NCBI GenBank assembly: GCA_000437395.1
Contig: FR898192.1
Location: 1 to 64,000, forward strand
Source: Clostridium sp. CAG:288
GTDB lineage: Bacteria; Bacillota_I; Bacilli_A; RFN20; CAG-288
Length of the DNA stretch: 64,000 bases
Reading direction: 5' to 3'
The notes under the pieces were generated by a model. It worked only from the letters and a program-made list of their open reading frames with translations, searched no databases and was not told where the DNA came from. Position numbers and translations under genes: made by a program. This document shows positions 46,601-55,369 of the stretch, in pieces (positions within the stretch are counted from its first letter, which is position 1; each line of letters begins with the position of its first letter).

Positions 46601-49213
46601 ATGAAAAACACAAAAAGATCTATTTTGTGTCTCTCAGTCCTTTCAGCTCTAATTTTAACTGGCTGTAATAAAAGCGGCAAAGATCTTGCCCCAGCTGGTT
46701 GGGACGATGGAGTAGTTTGGACATCAGCAGGAGAGACAGAGTATAATAAGCTCTCCGATTTAAAACGTGGATCAACATATCGCGCTTACGAGACTTATTT
46801 ACCAAGTTCATTCAACACAGCAGTTACAATGCAACAATCAGACGGTCAAATCATTACCAATCTTGTCGATGGCTTAGTTGACGTTAACCGTTATGGTCGT
46901 ATCATTCCTGACCTTGCTGAAAGTTGGACTACAAATGAAGACAGTAGTCAATATGTTTTCAAAATTCGTGATGGAGTTGTTTGGTCAAGAAACGATGGCA
47001 ACCCATACACAATCAATGGAGAAACAGTTTATGTTAAGGCTCAAGACTGGGTCAAAGCACTCAAGGAAAACCTTACATATGCTAACGGATCCGATTCTTC
47101 GTACTTACCAATGATGTTCATTGAAGGTGCTGAAGAATACTACTATTACACATATTATAATTACATGAAGGCTATAGGTGGCGGTGTTTTAACAGCTGAA
47201 TCATTAGCTTCTTCAAAACCAACAGATGCTGCTGCATTAGAAACATGGACAACATGTTCTGCATATAGCGGTAAAATGGTTAACCCAAACCACAAATGCC
47301 GTCCATATGCTAGAGATATCACTGATAGTGATGTTGCTGGCTTATTAGGTGTTAACGAAAGTGAATTAACAGACGTTTCTAACTTTACACGTGTTGGTGT
47401 TAAAGCTAGCGCTGATGGCAAGACACTTACATTCGATTTAAACGGAAGTATGCCATACTTCTTATCTGCTCTTACATATACACCATTCTTACCACTTCAA
47501 GCTGAATTCTATGATTCTGTCGGTACAGAAATGTATGGTACATCAAGAGATACATTCTTATCTAATGGCGCTTTCTTACTTACATACTACACAGGTTCAA
47601 CAGGAACTCAACTTGTATTAAGTAAGAACATGAATTACTGGGATAAAGAAAACGTTAAATTAGGACGTGTTGAATTATATGCTCTTTCACAAGATACAAC
47701 AGCTTCTACAGGTCGTGATGGCTTTGAAAGTGGCACAGTTGATGGATTCACAGTTAACACATTAGATACAACTGGTTGGAAGAAATACGTTACAGGTTCT
47801 GATGATACAGGTACAAGAGAAAATCCAGCTAACCCAGAGGCTTATTCAAATGAAGGTATCGGTGATGGTTCTACATTCGGTTTTGCTTTAAACATTGAAA
47901 GAGATCCACAACAAACAAGTGTTACAGTTGATGGTTCAATCTTCTCTAACTATCCAGAAGATAAGAGCTTAAACTTAGAAGCTACAGATTCTGATGGCAA
48001 TAACATTGCTCTTATGAACACAAACAAAGCTTTAAAACTTAAGTCAGTTCGTAAGTTACTTATGTCTTCATTAGACTACCCAACATATACATTGAGCTAT
48101 GGTAACAATGTCTATGATCAAACAAAGTATCTTGTTAACACATATACACCACACGATTTCTACATTGTTTCAGGTGACAATGATAGAGTCGACTCAGGTG
48201 ACTATAACTCCTATATTAAAGGTGCTTATATCGATAAGTTCCTCGATGGAGATAGAACATCTTCCGCTAACTGGGCTGCTGCAGATAAAAAATTAGGCTA
48301 TAGCCACTTTGGTGGTATTGGTATTGCCACAAAGGCTGTCAGTGAACAAACAGCTGCTGATAAGGCTGCTTATGAAGCTGAATACAAGAAGTTATATGAT
48401 GAAGCTGCTGCTGAAATTGCTCAATACAACAGTGAACACGCTTCTTCACCAATCACTTTACCAATTATCGTTGAATATACAGGTTTAGCTTATAACTCTG
48501 ACTCTGATGACTTCGATAGAGCGTTCGTCAACCAAACAAACGCTGATATGAATGGATGTTGGGTTCCAGGCGATAACGCTGAAGTCTCTTATGGACGTGA
48601 AAGTAACGCTAATGTCTGTCCAGCTGTTGCTGATCAAACATCAGGTTATGGCAACAAAGAATTAGTTAGACTTGTCAAGAACACAAGAACTAACATTCCA
48701 ACATCTGATGAATATGCAAAATTAACACAATATGCTGGTACAAGCTTATTCGTCACAGGTTGGGGACCAGACTATTCAGACCCATTAACATATGCTAATA
48801 CAGTTACTAAAGATGGTGACTTATGTGACTACTTCGGCGTTTGCTCCAATAGTGATCCAGTTATCAATGATCAAATTGATAGCGTTATTGGCAAATATAC
48901 TAAATTAGTTGAAACAGCTTCTGGAATTACTAACCAAGTTGAACGTGCTGAAGCATTCGCTGAAGCTGAAGTTGAACTCTTATACAACACATATATCATG
49001 AGACCACTTTACATGAGAGGTCAAGGTTTAAGCGTTAGTGTTAGTAGAACAGTTCCATACAGAGTCGCAAACGTTTCTTATGGCTTATCACCATATAAGT
49101 ACAAGAGCGTTGAAAAACTTGCTGATGGTAAGATGTTATCACAAGAACAACGTAAAGCATTAAAGGCTGAATACGATAGATTAAGAGTAGAAGACCTTGC
49201 AAAAGCAAATTAA
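46601..49213 (+). CDS. oppA: Oligopeptide ABC transporter substrate-binding lipoprotein
   Basis: The extracellular peptide-binding protein of the Opp system. Signal peptide with lipobox ILTGC (Cys22), then the SBP_bac_5 fold: IITNLVDGLVDVNRYGRIIPDLAESW, VFKIRDGVVW and, near the end, TGWGPDYSDPLTYANT. At 870 residues it is much longer than typical OppA (about 540-600), with extra segments in the middle, including an Ala/Glu-rich stretch at about 585-625. The AAAGGAG site is 13 bases from the ATG, longer than usual. Codon use is that of a highly expressed gene. A strong terminator separates it from oppB. Confidence 0.92.
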   Translation: MKNTKRSILCLSVLSALILTGCNKSGKDLAPAGWDDGVVWTSAGETEYNKLSDLKRGSTYRAYETYLPSSFNTAVTMQQSDGQIITNLVDGLVDVNRYGRIIPDLAESWTTNEDSSQYVFKIRDGVVWSRNDGNPYTINGETVYVKAQDWVKALKENLTYANGSDSSYLPMMFIEGAEEYYYYTYYNYMKAIGGGVLTAESLASSKPTDAAALETWTTCSAYSGKMVNPNHKCRPYARDITDSDVAGLLGVNESELTDVSNFTRVGVKASADGKTLTFDLNGSMPYFLSALTYTPFLPLQAEFYDSVGTEMYGTSRDTFLSNGAFLLTYYTGSTGTQLVLSKNMNYWDKENVKLGRVELYALSQDTTASTGRDGFESGTVDGFTVNTLDTTGWKKYVTGSDDTGTRENPANPEAYSNEGIGDGSTFGFALNIERDPQQTSVTVDGSIFSNYPEDKSLNLEATDSDGNNIALMNTNKALKLKSVRKLLMSSLDYPTYTLSYGNNVYDQTKYLVNTYTPHDFYIVSGDNDRVDSGDYNSYIKGAYIDKFLDGDRTSSANWAAADKKLGYSHFGGIGIATKAVSEQTAADKAAYEAEYKKLYDEAAAEIAQYNSEHASSPITLPIIVEYTGLAYNSDSDDFDRAFVNQTNADMNGCWVPGDNAEVSYGRESNANVCPAVADQTSGYGNKELVRLVKNTRTNIPTSDEYAKLTQYAGTSLFVTGWGPDYSDPLTYANTVTKDGDLCDYFGVCSNSDPVINDQIDSVIGKYTKLVETASGITNQVERAEAFAEAEVELLYNTYIMRPLYMRGQGLSVSVSRTVPYRVANVSYGLSPYKYKSVEKLADGKMLSQEQRKALKAEYDRLRVEDLAKAN

Positions 49214-49255
49214 ATTCTATCCTTGGTTGATAAATATTTAGTATTTGTCTATCAT

Positions 49256-49291
49256 AATTAGGATCGGGGAATTTTCCTCGATCCTAATTTT
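49256..49291 (+). terminator. Strong hairpin between oppA and oppB
   Basis: AATTAGGATCG pairs with CGATCCTAATT, and the inner GGGAA/TTCCT extends it to a stem of about 16 pairs, followed by TTTTC. It probably acts as a partial terminator or 3' mRNA stabiliser, so that OppA is made in excess over the membrane parts. Confidence 0.85.
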
Positions 49292-49313
49292 CTATATATA
49301 AAGGAGGTAAAAT

Positions 49314-50480
49314 ATGGAACAAATGGTCGTTATTTATTCGATCGTTGTTGCACTACTAGCAGCATTGATTATATTTATTGTTTTAGTTAACAAAAATGTA
49401 ATCATGAAGTATTCTAACAATGTAATTAAAAGAGTACTTACTAAACCATTAGTAATGTATTCGCTTAGAAGAATTGCTAGTGCTGTAATTTCTTTTGCTT
49501 TAGCTATTGTCGTTACTTTCTGTTTGCTAAGAATTCAAGACAAGAATCTTTTGTGTACAAAAGAGACTGGTTGGAAAAAGTTCTCAGCTGAAATTAGAGA
49601 AATGTTATGTGAAAGAAAATTAGACAGTTTGGGATTGAACGATCCTTTAATTGTTCAAATTTTAAACTATTTCTATCAAATTATTCCTTTCCCAAAGAAA
49701 GTTTGTATTGCTCATACAACTACATCAACATTTGAATATATTTGTAGCAATAGTCAAATGATGATTGTTAATTTTGGTAGAACAACTGAATTAGGTAAAA
49801 ATGAATCGATCGCTGCTATATTTAATAGAACAATGCCTGTATCAATGAAAATTGGTTTAGGTGGTCTAGCGATTGAAATGATTATTGGATACCCGATGGG
49901 TGTCTTTATGGCAAAATATAAGAACAAATGGTTCGATAAGTTAGGAAATGCTTACATTATTTTGGTAGGATCAATTCCAAGCTTAGTTTATTTCTATTTG
50001 CTACAAGCTATTCTTGTTAAAGGATTTAACTTACCATTAAGATGGACTTCAAGTAATCCTATTTCAGGATTGGCACCAATGATTACTTTAGGTATTGGTG
50101 GTATTGCTGGTATTGCATTATGGGTAAGACGTTATATGGTTGATGAATTTGGTAGTGACTATGTAAAGTTTGCTAGAGCTAAAGGTGTACCAGAAAATAC
50201 AATATTATTTAAACACGTATTAAGAAATGCTGTTGTTCCACTCGTACGTTCTATCCCATCAGGTGTTATTTATTGTTTATTAGGCTCATACTTTGTTGAA
50301 AAGATATATGGAGTTGAAGGCTTTGGACAATTATTAATTTCTGGAATTAACGCAAAAGACTATAACGTTGTACAAGCAGTTGTTGTTGTCAGTGCTATTA
50401 TTAGTATTTTTGCTAACTTATTAGGTGATATTACAACAGCTATCGCTGACCCAAGAGTCAGCTTCAGTTCTAACGATTAA
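49314..50480 (+). CDS. oppB: Oligopeptide ABC transporter permease OppB
   Basis: A binding-protein-dependent permease with about six or seven helices. The EAA-type cytoplasmic loop that docks to the ATPase reads YVKFARAKGVPENTILFKHVLRNA, given here as its 24-residue neighbourhood, and is followed by the typical YGVEGFGQLL. 388 residues, longer than the usual 310 or so because of an N-terminal extra helix and a larger first extracellular loop with several Cys. A perfect AAGGAGGT lies ahead of the start. Confidence 0.93.
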   Translation: MEQMVVIYSIVVALLAALIIFIVLVNKNVIMKYSNNVIKRVLTKPLVMYSLRRIASAVISFALAIVVTFCLLRIQDKNLLCTKETGWKKFSAEIREMLCERKLDSLGLNDPLIVQILNYFYQIIPFPKKVCIAHTTTSTFEYICSNSQMMIVNFGRTTELGKNESIAAIFNRTMPVSMKIGLGGLAIEMIIGYPMGVFMAKYKNKWFDKLGNAYIILVGSIPSLVYFYLLQAILVKGFNLPLRWTSSNPISGLAPMITLGIGGIAGIALWVRRYMVDEFGSDYVKFARAKGVPENTILFKHVLRNAVVPLVRSIPSGVIYCLLGSYFVEKIYGVEGFGQLLISGINAKDYNVVQAVVVVSAIISIFANLLGDITTAIADPRVSFSSND

Positions 50481-50494
50481 GGAGGCAATTATCT

Positions 50495-51520
50495 ATGGAA
50501 AATATAAATAAATTAGATTCTGTTGATCAAGTTGAGCCTTTAGATAAATTCGTTAAAGCTGATGATAAGGGCTTATTTGAAATAATTGGTACTTCAGAAG
50601 AATCTATTGATAGATTATCAAGCGCACCATACTCATATTGGCGTGAAACTTTTAAAACTTTATTTAAAAATAAAGTTGCAATATTGTGCTTTGGAATTTT
50701 GTTCGTTTTAGTATTCTTTACTATATTTGGACCAATGATGAAGCATTATGATTATTATGCTGTTACTAATTTACCAACGTATGTTAAACCATTCGGCTCT
50801 GTCGAATTAACTATTGCTGGTGTTACTAAAAACTATACTTTCTGGTTTGGTACTAATGGTACTAAAAAAGATATTTGGTCAGTTACTTGGGATGGTGCTA
50901 GAATCTCTTTATTATTAGCTGTTGTCGTTTCATTAATTAATGCTGTCTTAGGTTTATTTATCGGTTCCGTTTGGGGTTTCTTCCCTAAACTTGACCCAAT
51001 CTTCATCGAACTTAGAAACTTCGTTAGTAATGTTCCATCCTTACTTTTCTATATTCTTTTCATGAAGTGGTTCTCAGGTAAAGTACCAACGTTCTGGGCG
51101 ATTGTTATTGTTTTATGCATATTTGGTTGGATGGGTCTTGCTGCAACTCTTAGAAACAATATTATTATCATTAGAAATCGTGATTTCAATATTGCAAGTA
51201 AGACATTAGGTTCTAAACCAACTGCTATTATCGTTCATAACTTATTGCCATATTTAGTCTCTATTATTGTTACAATTTTAGCAACATCAATTCCTGGTGT
51301 TATTGACTCAGAAGTTTCTTTATCCTTCTTTAATTTATCATACGCTGGTCAATTAACTTTAGGTGGTGTTATTACTGCTGCGACAAGTGCATCGAATGAC
51401 TGGATGGCTTATCCATTTACGATGTTAATTCCTTCAGCAATAGTTATTGCCTTGACAGTTGCTTGTTACTATATCGGATTCTCATTAGCAGATGCAACCG
51501 ATCCAAGAAATCATAGATAG
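50495..51520 (+). CDS. oppC: Oligopeptide ABC transporter permease OppC
   Basis: Partner permease of OppB. A hydrophilic N-terminus of about 60 residues precedes six helices; the EAA loop is seen around NRDFNIASKTLGSKPTAIIVHN, and the C-terminus ends with DATDPRN as in many OppC proteins. 341 residues. AAGGAGGC lies ahead of the start. Confidence 0.92.
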   Translation: MENINKLDSVDQVEPLDKFVKADDKGLFEIIGTSEESIDRLSSAPYSYWRETFKTLFKNKVAILCFGILFVLVFFTIFGPMMKHYDYYAVTNLPTYVKPFGSVELTIAGVTKNYTFWFGTNGTKKDIWSVTWDGARISLLLAVVVSLINAVLGLFIGSVWGFFPKLDPIFIELRNFVSNVPSLLFYILFMKWFSGKVPTFWAIVIVLCIFGWMGLAATLRNNIIIIRNRDFNIASKTLGSKPTAIIVHNLLPYLVSIIVTILATSIPGVIDSEVSLSFFNLSYAGQLTLGGVITAATSASNDWMAYPFTMLIPSAIVIALTVACYYIGFSLADATDPRNHR

Positions 51521-51533
51521 GAGGTAAATATTT

Positions 51534-54203
51534 ATGGATGAAAATAAAAAACAAGATATTATTCTTTCTGTAAAAAACCTTTCTGTTTCTTTTAAATCTC
51601 ACGGCAAAGATTTAAAAGTTATTCGTGGAATTTCACTTGATATCAAACGTGGAGAAACATTTGCAATTGTTGGTGAATCTGGTTCTGGTAAATCTGTCTT
51701 TACTAAGACATTTACTGGTATGCTTGAAAAAAATGGTAAGATTAAAAGTGGCTATGTAAAACTAAATGGTGTTGAAGTTCATGACCCACGTATAGTTAAA
51801 CTTAATTTTAAAGACGAAAACAATTTACAAAAACGTTTAAATAAGATGGAAGCATCTTCAGCTTCTGGAAAAGCTAAAAAAGAATTATTAGCTTTAGAAG
51901 CAAAACAAAAAGCAGAGTTAGATAAATTTGAAAGCCTAAAGGAAGCATCTAGCGTTGATGCTCAATTTGAAAAATCAAAGAAACACATAGACTCTGTAAT
52001 TAATGCTAAAATTGAAAAATTAGATATTAAGTACGCTTATGTATTTAATAAATTCTATTCTGAATTATCAAAAATTGAGATGAAGAAACAAAATTCTATC
52101 GATAAACGTGGTAAAAAGATTAGCATTATCTTTAGCAATAGAAAAGAGTATTCTCCAGATTCTATCGCTCATTTAATTGAATGGACTAACAATTATCAAG
52201 TTTCAATTCAGCCAAAGATTGATGAATTAAAGAGTGAAGTTGCTGGCTTATATTCAATTGATCACAGTGTTACTAAAGAAGAAATTCATAACAAATATAC
52301 ACTTAAATCAAAGGATTTAATAAAGTTATCTAATATTAAATCTGTCGAAGCAATTAAAGACTTAAGAGCTAAATTTAATGAAGTTTTAAAGACGCAAGAA
52401 AGTCATTCTGAATCACGTGACTTATATGCTTCAGTTTATCCTTTATTCTTAAATGCGTTAATTAGCGAAGTTTCTCCATATTATGATTCTTTAAAAGCTG
52501 AAACCAAAGCTGATATGAGAATTGCAAGTCAAAAGAAAGCTGATGAATTAGCTGCTTTAGAAAAACAAAGACAATCTTTATATGAAAATTTAAAAAAGGA
52601 TTTATCATCTAAAATAGCCCCAATGTCAGATGAAGAGTATCAATTAAAACTCGAAGAACTTAAAGCAAAGCACGAAAAAGAATTAGCTGATTTAAATGAG
52701 AAATTAAAAAACGAAGTTGTTAAAGCTAAAGAAAATAATAAAGGCTTAATTGATAGTTGTTCTGTATTTACAAATGAAGAAAAAGAAAAGTATGCAGATT
52801 ATTCTTCAAAAGACATAATTGCACTTAAAAAACGTTCTGAAAGAGTATCAAAACTTGAACAAGAAAAAGCAAGTATTATTGCAAACTTAAAAGAAATTCA
52901 AACTAGCTTACTGAAAAAATTCGAAGAAGAAAATATGCCTACTTTGAAAGAAGTAGAATCTTTAGGCGTTGCTATTTCTCCTCTTTATAAAAAATTATCT
53001 AGACTCGTTAAAGACAAAGAAAATTTAATTAAGGAAAAAGAGCATTCTTTGAAATCATTTGGCTCTGACGAAAAAGAACAAGTTCGTAAGCAATTAGCTT
53101 TAAATGAATACGATGCTAAAATATCACATTTAGAAGTAGATATTTCTTCATGCAAAAAAGATATTGTAAAAGCAATTGAGACTGCTGATTTTAATTTTTC
53201 TGAAAAAGTTAGAAAGATTAATGTCAAAATTCATCAAGAAACTAATATGGCTTCTGGTTGGTCGAGATTTAAAAGAACAGTTTCTAGTATCAAACGCGAT
53301 GAAGCAATAAAGCTTATTAACTCAGGAGTTATTGTCGGCGATAGCGTAAATTTAGCTAAGTTTAAGACAAATAAGCAATGGTCAATGATTCGTGGCTCAC
53401 ATATCGCTACAATTTTCCAAGACCCAATGACATCGTTAAATCCATTGCTATCTATTGGATCACAAATTTCTGAAGTATTAAGAATTCACCATAATTTAAG
53501 TAGATCTGAGGCTAAAAAAGAGGCTATAAGTTTACTTGAAAAAGTTAGAATTCCTAACGCTGCTCAAAGATATAAAGATTATCCATTCCAATATTCAGGT
53601 GGTATGAGACAAAGAGTTGTTATTGCAATTGCTCTTGCTTGTAGACCAGATATTCTTATTTGTGATGAACCAACAACTGCTTTGGATGTAACAGTTCAAG
53701 CTCAAATTTTGGCTCTTATTAAAGAATTACAAAAAGAATATGGATTTACAACCATATTTATTACACACGATTTAGGCGTCGTTGCAGGCGTTGCAGATAG
53801 AATTGGTGTTATGTATGGTGGCCAAATAGTTGAATATGGTACAGATGAAGATATTTTCTATCGTGCTGCACATCCATATACTTGGGCATTATTGTCTTCA
53901 TTACCTCAACTTGCTGTTGAAGGAGAACCACTTACATATATTCGTGGTAATCCACCAGCATTTGATCAAGAAATTGATGGAGATGCATTTGCACCAAGAA
54001 GTGAATATGCAATGAAAATTGACTATATTATGGAACCACCTATGACTCAAATAAGTGAAACTCATTACGCAAAAACATGGCTTTTAGACAAACGTGCACC
54101 TAAAGTTAAAAAGCCAGCTGTAATTAGAAATCTTGAAGATAGAATGAAAAAGACTGCAGAAAGTTTCTTAGCTTCAAGCAATGGAGGTGAAAGTCATGAA
54201 TGA
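51534..54203 (+). CDS. oppD: Oligopeptide ABC transporter ATPase OppD with a giant insertion
   Basis: 889 residues against about 330-360 for normal OppD. The N-terminus is ordinary up to Walker A GESGSGKS (47-54) and the strand [12 protein letters not shown] (about 73-84). About 520 residues of Lys/Glu-rich, heptad-patterned sequence then intervene (about 85-605), likely long coiled coils. The ATPase resumes with [20 protein letters not shown] (Q loop, about 610-630), the signature YSGGMRQR and Walker [13 protein letters not shown], and ends in the oligopeptide/dipeptide C-terminal region. The core residues are all kept, so the enzyme should work. Mycoplasma Opp ATPases are also enlarged, as I recall. 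Confidence 0.93.
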   Translation: MDENKKQDIILSVKNLSVSFKSHGKDLKVIRGISLDIKRGETFAIVGESGSGKSVFTKTFTGMLEKNGKIKSGYVKLNGVEVHDPRIVKLNFKDENNLQKRLNKMEASSASGKAKKELLALEAKQKAELDKFESLKEASSVDAQFEKSKKHIDSVINAKIEKLDIKYAYVFNKFYSELSKIEMKKQNSIDKRGKKISIIFSNRKEYSPDSIAHLIEWTNNYQVSIQPKIDELKSEVAGLYSIDHSVTKEEIHNKYTLKSKDLIKLSNIKSVEAIKDLRAKFNEVLKTQESHSESRDLYASVYPLFLNALISEVSPYYDSLKAETKADMRIASQKKADELAALEKQRQSLYENLKKDLSSKIAPMSDEEYQLKLEELKAKHEKELADLNEKLKNEVVKAKENNKGLIDSCSVFTNEEKEKYADYSSKDIIALKKRSERVSKLEQEKASIIANLKEIQTSLLKKFEEENMPTLKEVESLGVAISPLYKKLSRLVKDKENLIKEKEHSLKSFGSDEKEQVRKQLALNEYDAKISHLEVDISSCKKDIVKAIETADFNFSEKVRKINVKIHQETNMASGWSRFKRTVSSIKRDEAIKLINSGVIVGDSVNLAKFKTNKQWSMIRGSHIATIFQDPMTSLNPLLSIGSQISEVLRIHHNLSRSEAKKEAISLLEKVRIPNAAQRYKDYPFQYSGGMRQRVVIAIALACRPDILICDEPTTALDVTVQAQILALIKELQKEYGFTTIFITHDLGVVAGVADRIGVMYGGQIVEYGTDEDIFYRAAHPYTWALLSSLPQLAVEGEPLTYIRGNPPAFDQEIDGDAFAPRSEYAMKIDYIMEPPMTQISETHYAKTWLLDKRAPKVKKPAVIRNLEDRMKKTAESFLASSNGGESHE

Positions 54204-55137
54204 CAATAAAAAAGAAGTTTTAGTATCAATGAAACATGTCAATATAGGCTTTAAAAGTGGTACTAAAGTTAGAGTAGTTATTGATGATTTAAACCTTGAT
54301 GTTTATAAAGGTGAAATTTTAGGCTTAGTCGGTGAATCTGGTTCAGGTAAAACCACTATAGGACGTTCAATTATTAGAATTGTTCCTACATTATCGGGAA
54401 CTATCTTATATAAAGGAATTAAAATTAATGGTAAAATCCCTCATAAATTAGATAGAAACTTAAAAACAAAGATTCAAATGATCTATCAAGATCCTTCTGC
54501 ATCTTTGAACGATAGAGCAAATATTGACTATATTGTTTCTGAAGGTATCAGAGCATATCATATGTATGATAATGAAACTGATAGATTGAAAAAAGTAAAC
54601 GATATAATGATTAAGGTTGGATTAAGACCAGAACACTTAAAGAGATTCCCACATGAATTCTCAGGTGGTCAAAGACAAAGAATTGGTATTGCTCGTTCAG
54701 TTATTATGAATCCAGAATTGATTATTGCTGATGAACCTATCTCTGCCTTAGACGTTTCTATTAGAGCTCAAATCTTAAATTTGATTCAAGAATTCCAAAA
54801 AGAAAGAAATATGACAGTTATATTTATCGCTCACGACTTGTCAGTTGTTAAATATATTTCTGATCGTATTGCCGTTATTTACCAAGGACAAATAGTTGAA
54901 ATTGCTGAAGCTGATGAATTGTTTGAGATTCCTTTACATCCATATACTCAAGCTTTGTTAACTGCAATTCCGATTCCAGATCCACACATTGAAAAAAATA
55001 AGACAATTAAGATCTACCATCCAGAAGGACCTAGACCAGTTACTTCTCTTGAAGAAATTGGTGAAAATCACTTTGTTAGAGGTACTCCTGAAGAACTTGA
55101 AGAATACCGCAAAAAGTATAATTCTTTAAAAAAGTAG
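54196..55137 (+). CDS. oppF: Oligopeptide ABC transporter ATPase OppF
   Basis: Second ATPase of the transporter. Walker [11 protein letters not shown] loop [11 protein letters not shown], signature FSGGQRQR, Walker [13 protein letters not shown] and the C-terminal [12 protein letters not shown] are in order. 313 residues from ATG 54196, with GGAGGTG inside the end of oppD, which it overlaps by eight bases. Unlike OppD it has normal length. Confidence 0.94.
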   Translation: MNDNKKEVLVSMKHVNIGFKSGTKVRVVIDDLNLDVYKGEILGLVGESGSGKTTIGRSIIRIVPTLSGTILYKGIKINGKIPHKLDRNLKTKIQMIYQDPSASLNDRANIDYIVSEGIRAYHMYDNETDRLKKVNDIMIKVGLRPEHLKRFPHEFSGGQRQRIGIARSVIMNPELIIADEPISALDVSIRAQILNLIQEFQKERNMTVIFIAHDLSVVKYISDRIAVIYQGQIVEIAEADELFEIPLHPYTQALLTAIPIPDPHIEKNKTIKIYHPEGPRPVTSLEEIGENHFVRGTPEELEEYRKKYNSLKK

Positions 55138-55147
55138 ATTTATTAAT

Positions 55148-55178
55148 GCCACGCTCTTAAAGGCGTGGCTTTATTTAT
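55148..55178 (+). terminator. Terminator of the opp operon
   Basis: GCCACGC, eight-base loop, GCGTGGC followed by TTTATTTAT. Confidence 0.88.
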
Positions 55179-55369
55179 ATATACATAAACAATTTAATAA
55201 TATAAATAAAGTTGTCAGTAATTTTGTCGCATTTTATTAACTTATAAAATTAAATGTTAAAATATATGTTAAATTAAAGCTTTAATCGCCTTATTTTTCT
55301 TGTATGATTTTATTTAAATATGTTAATATCTACATATATGTATATATTAACTATAGCGAGGTTAAGAAT

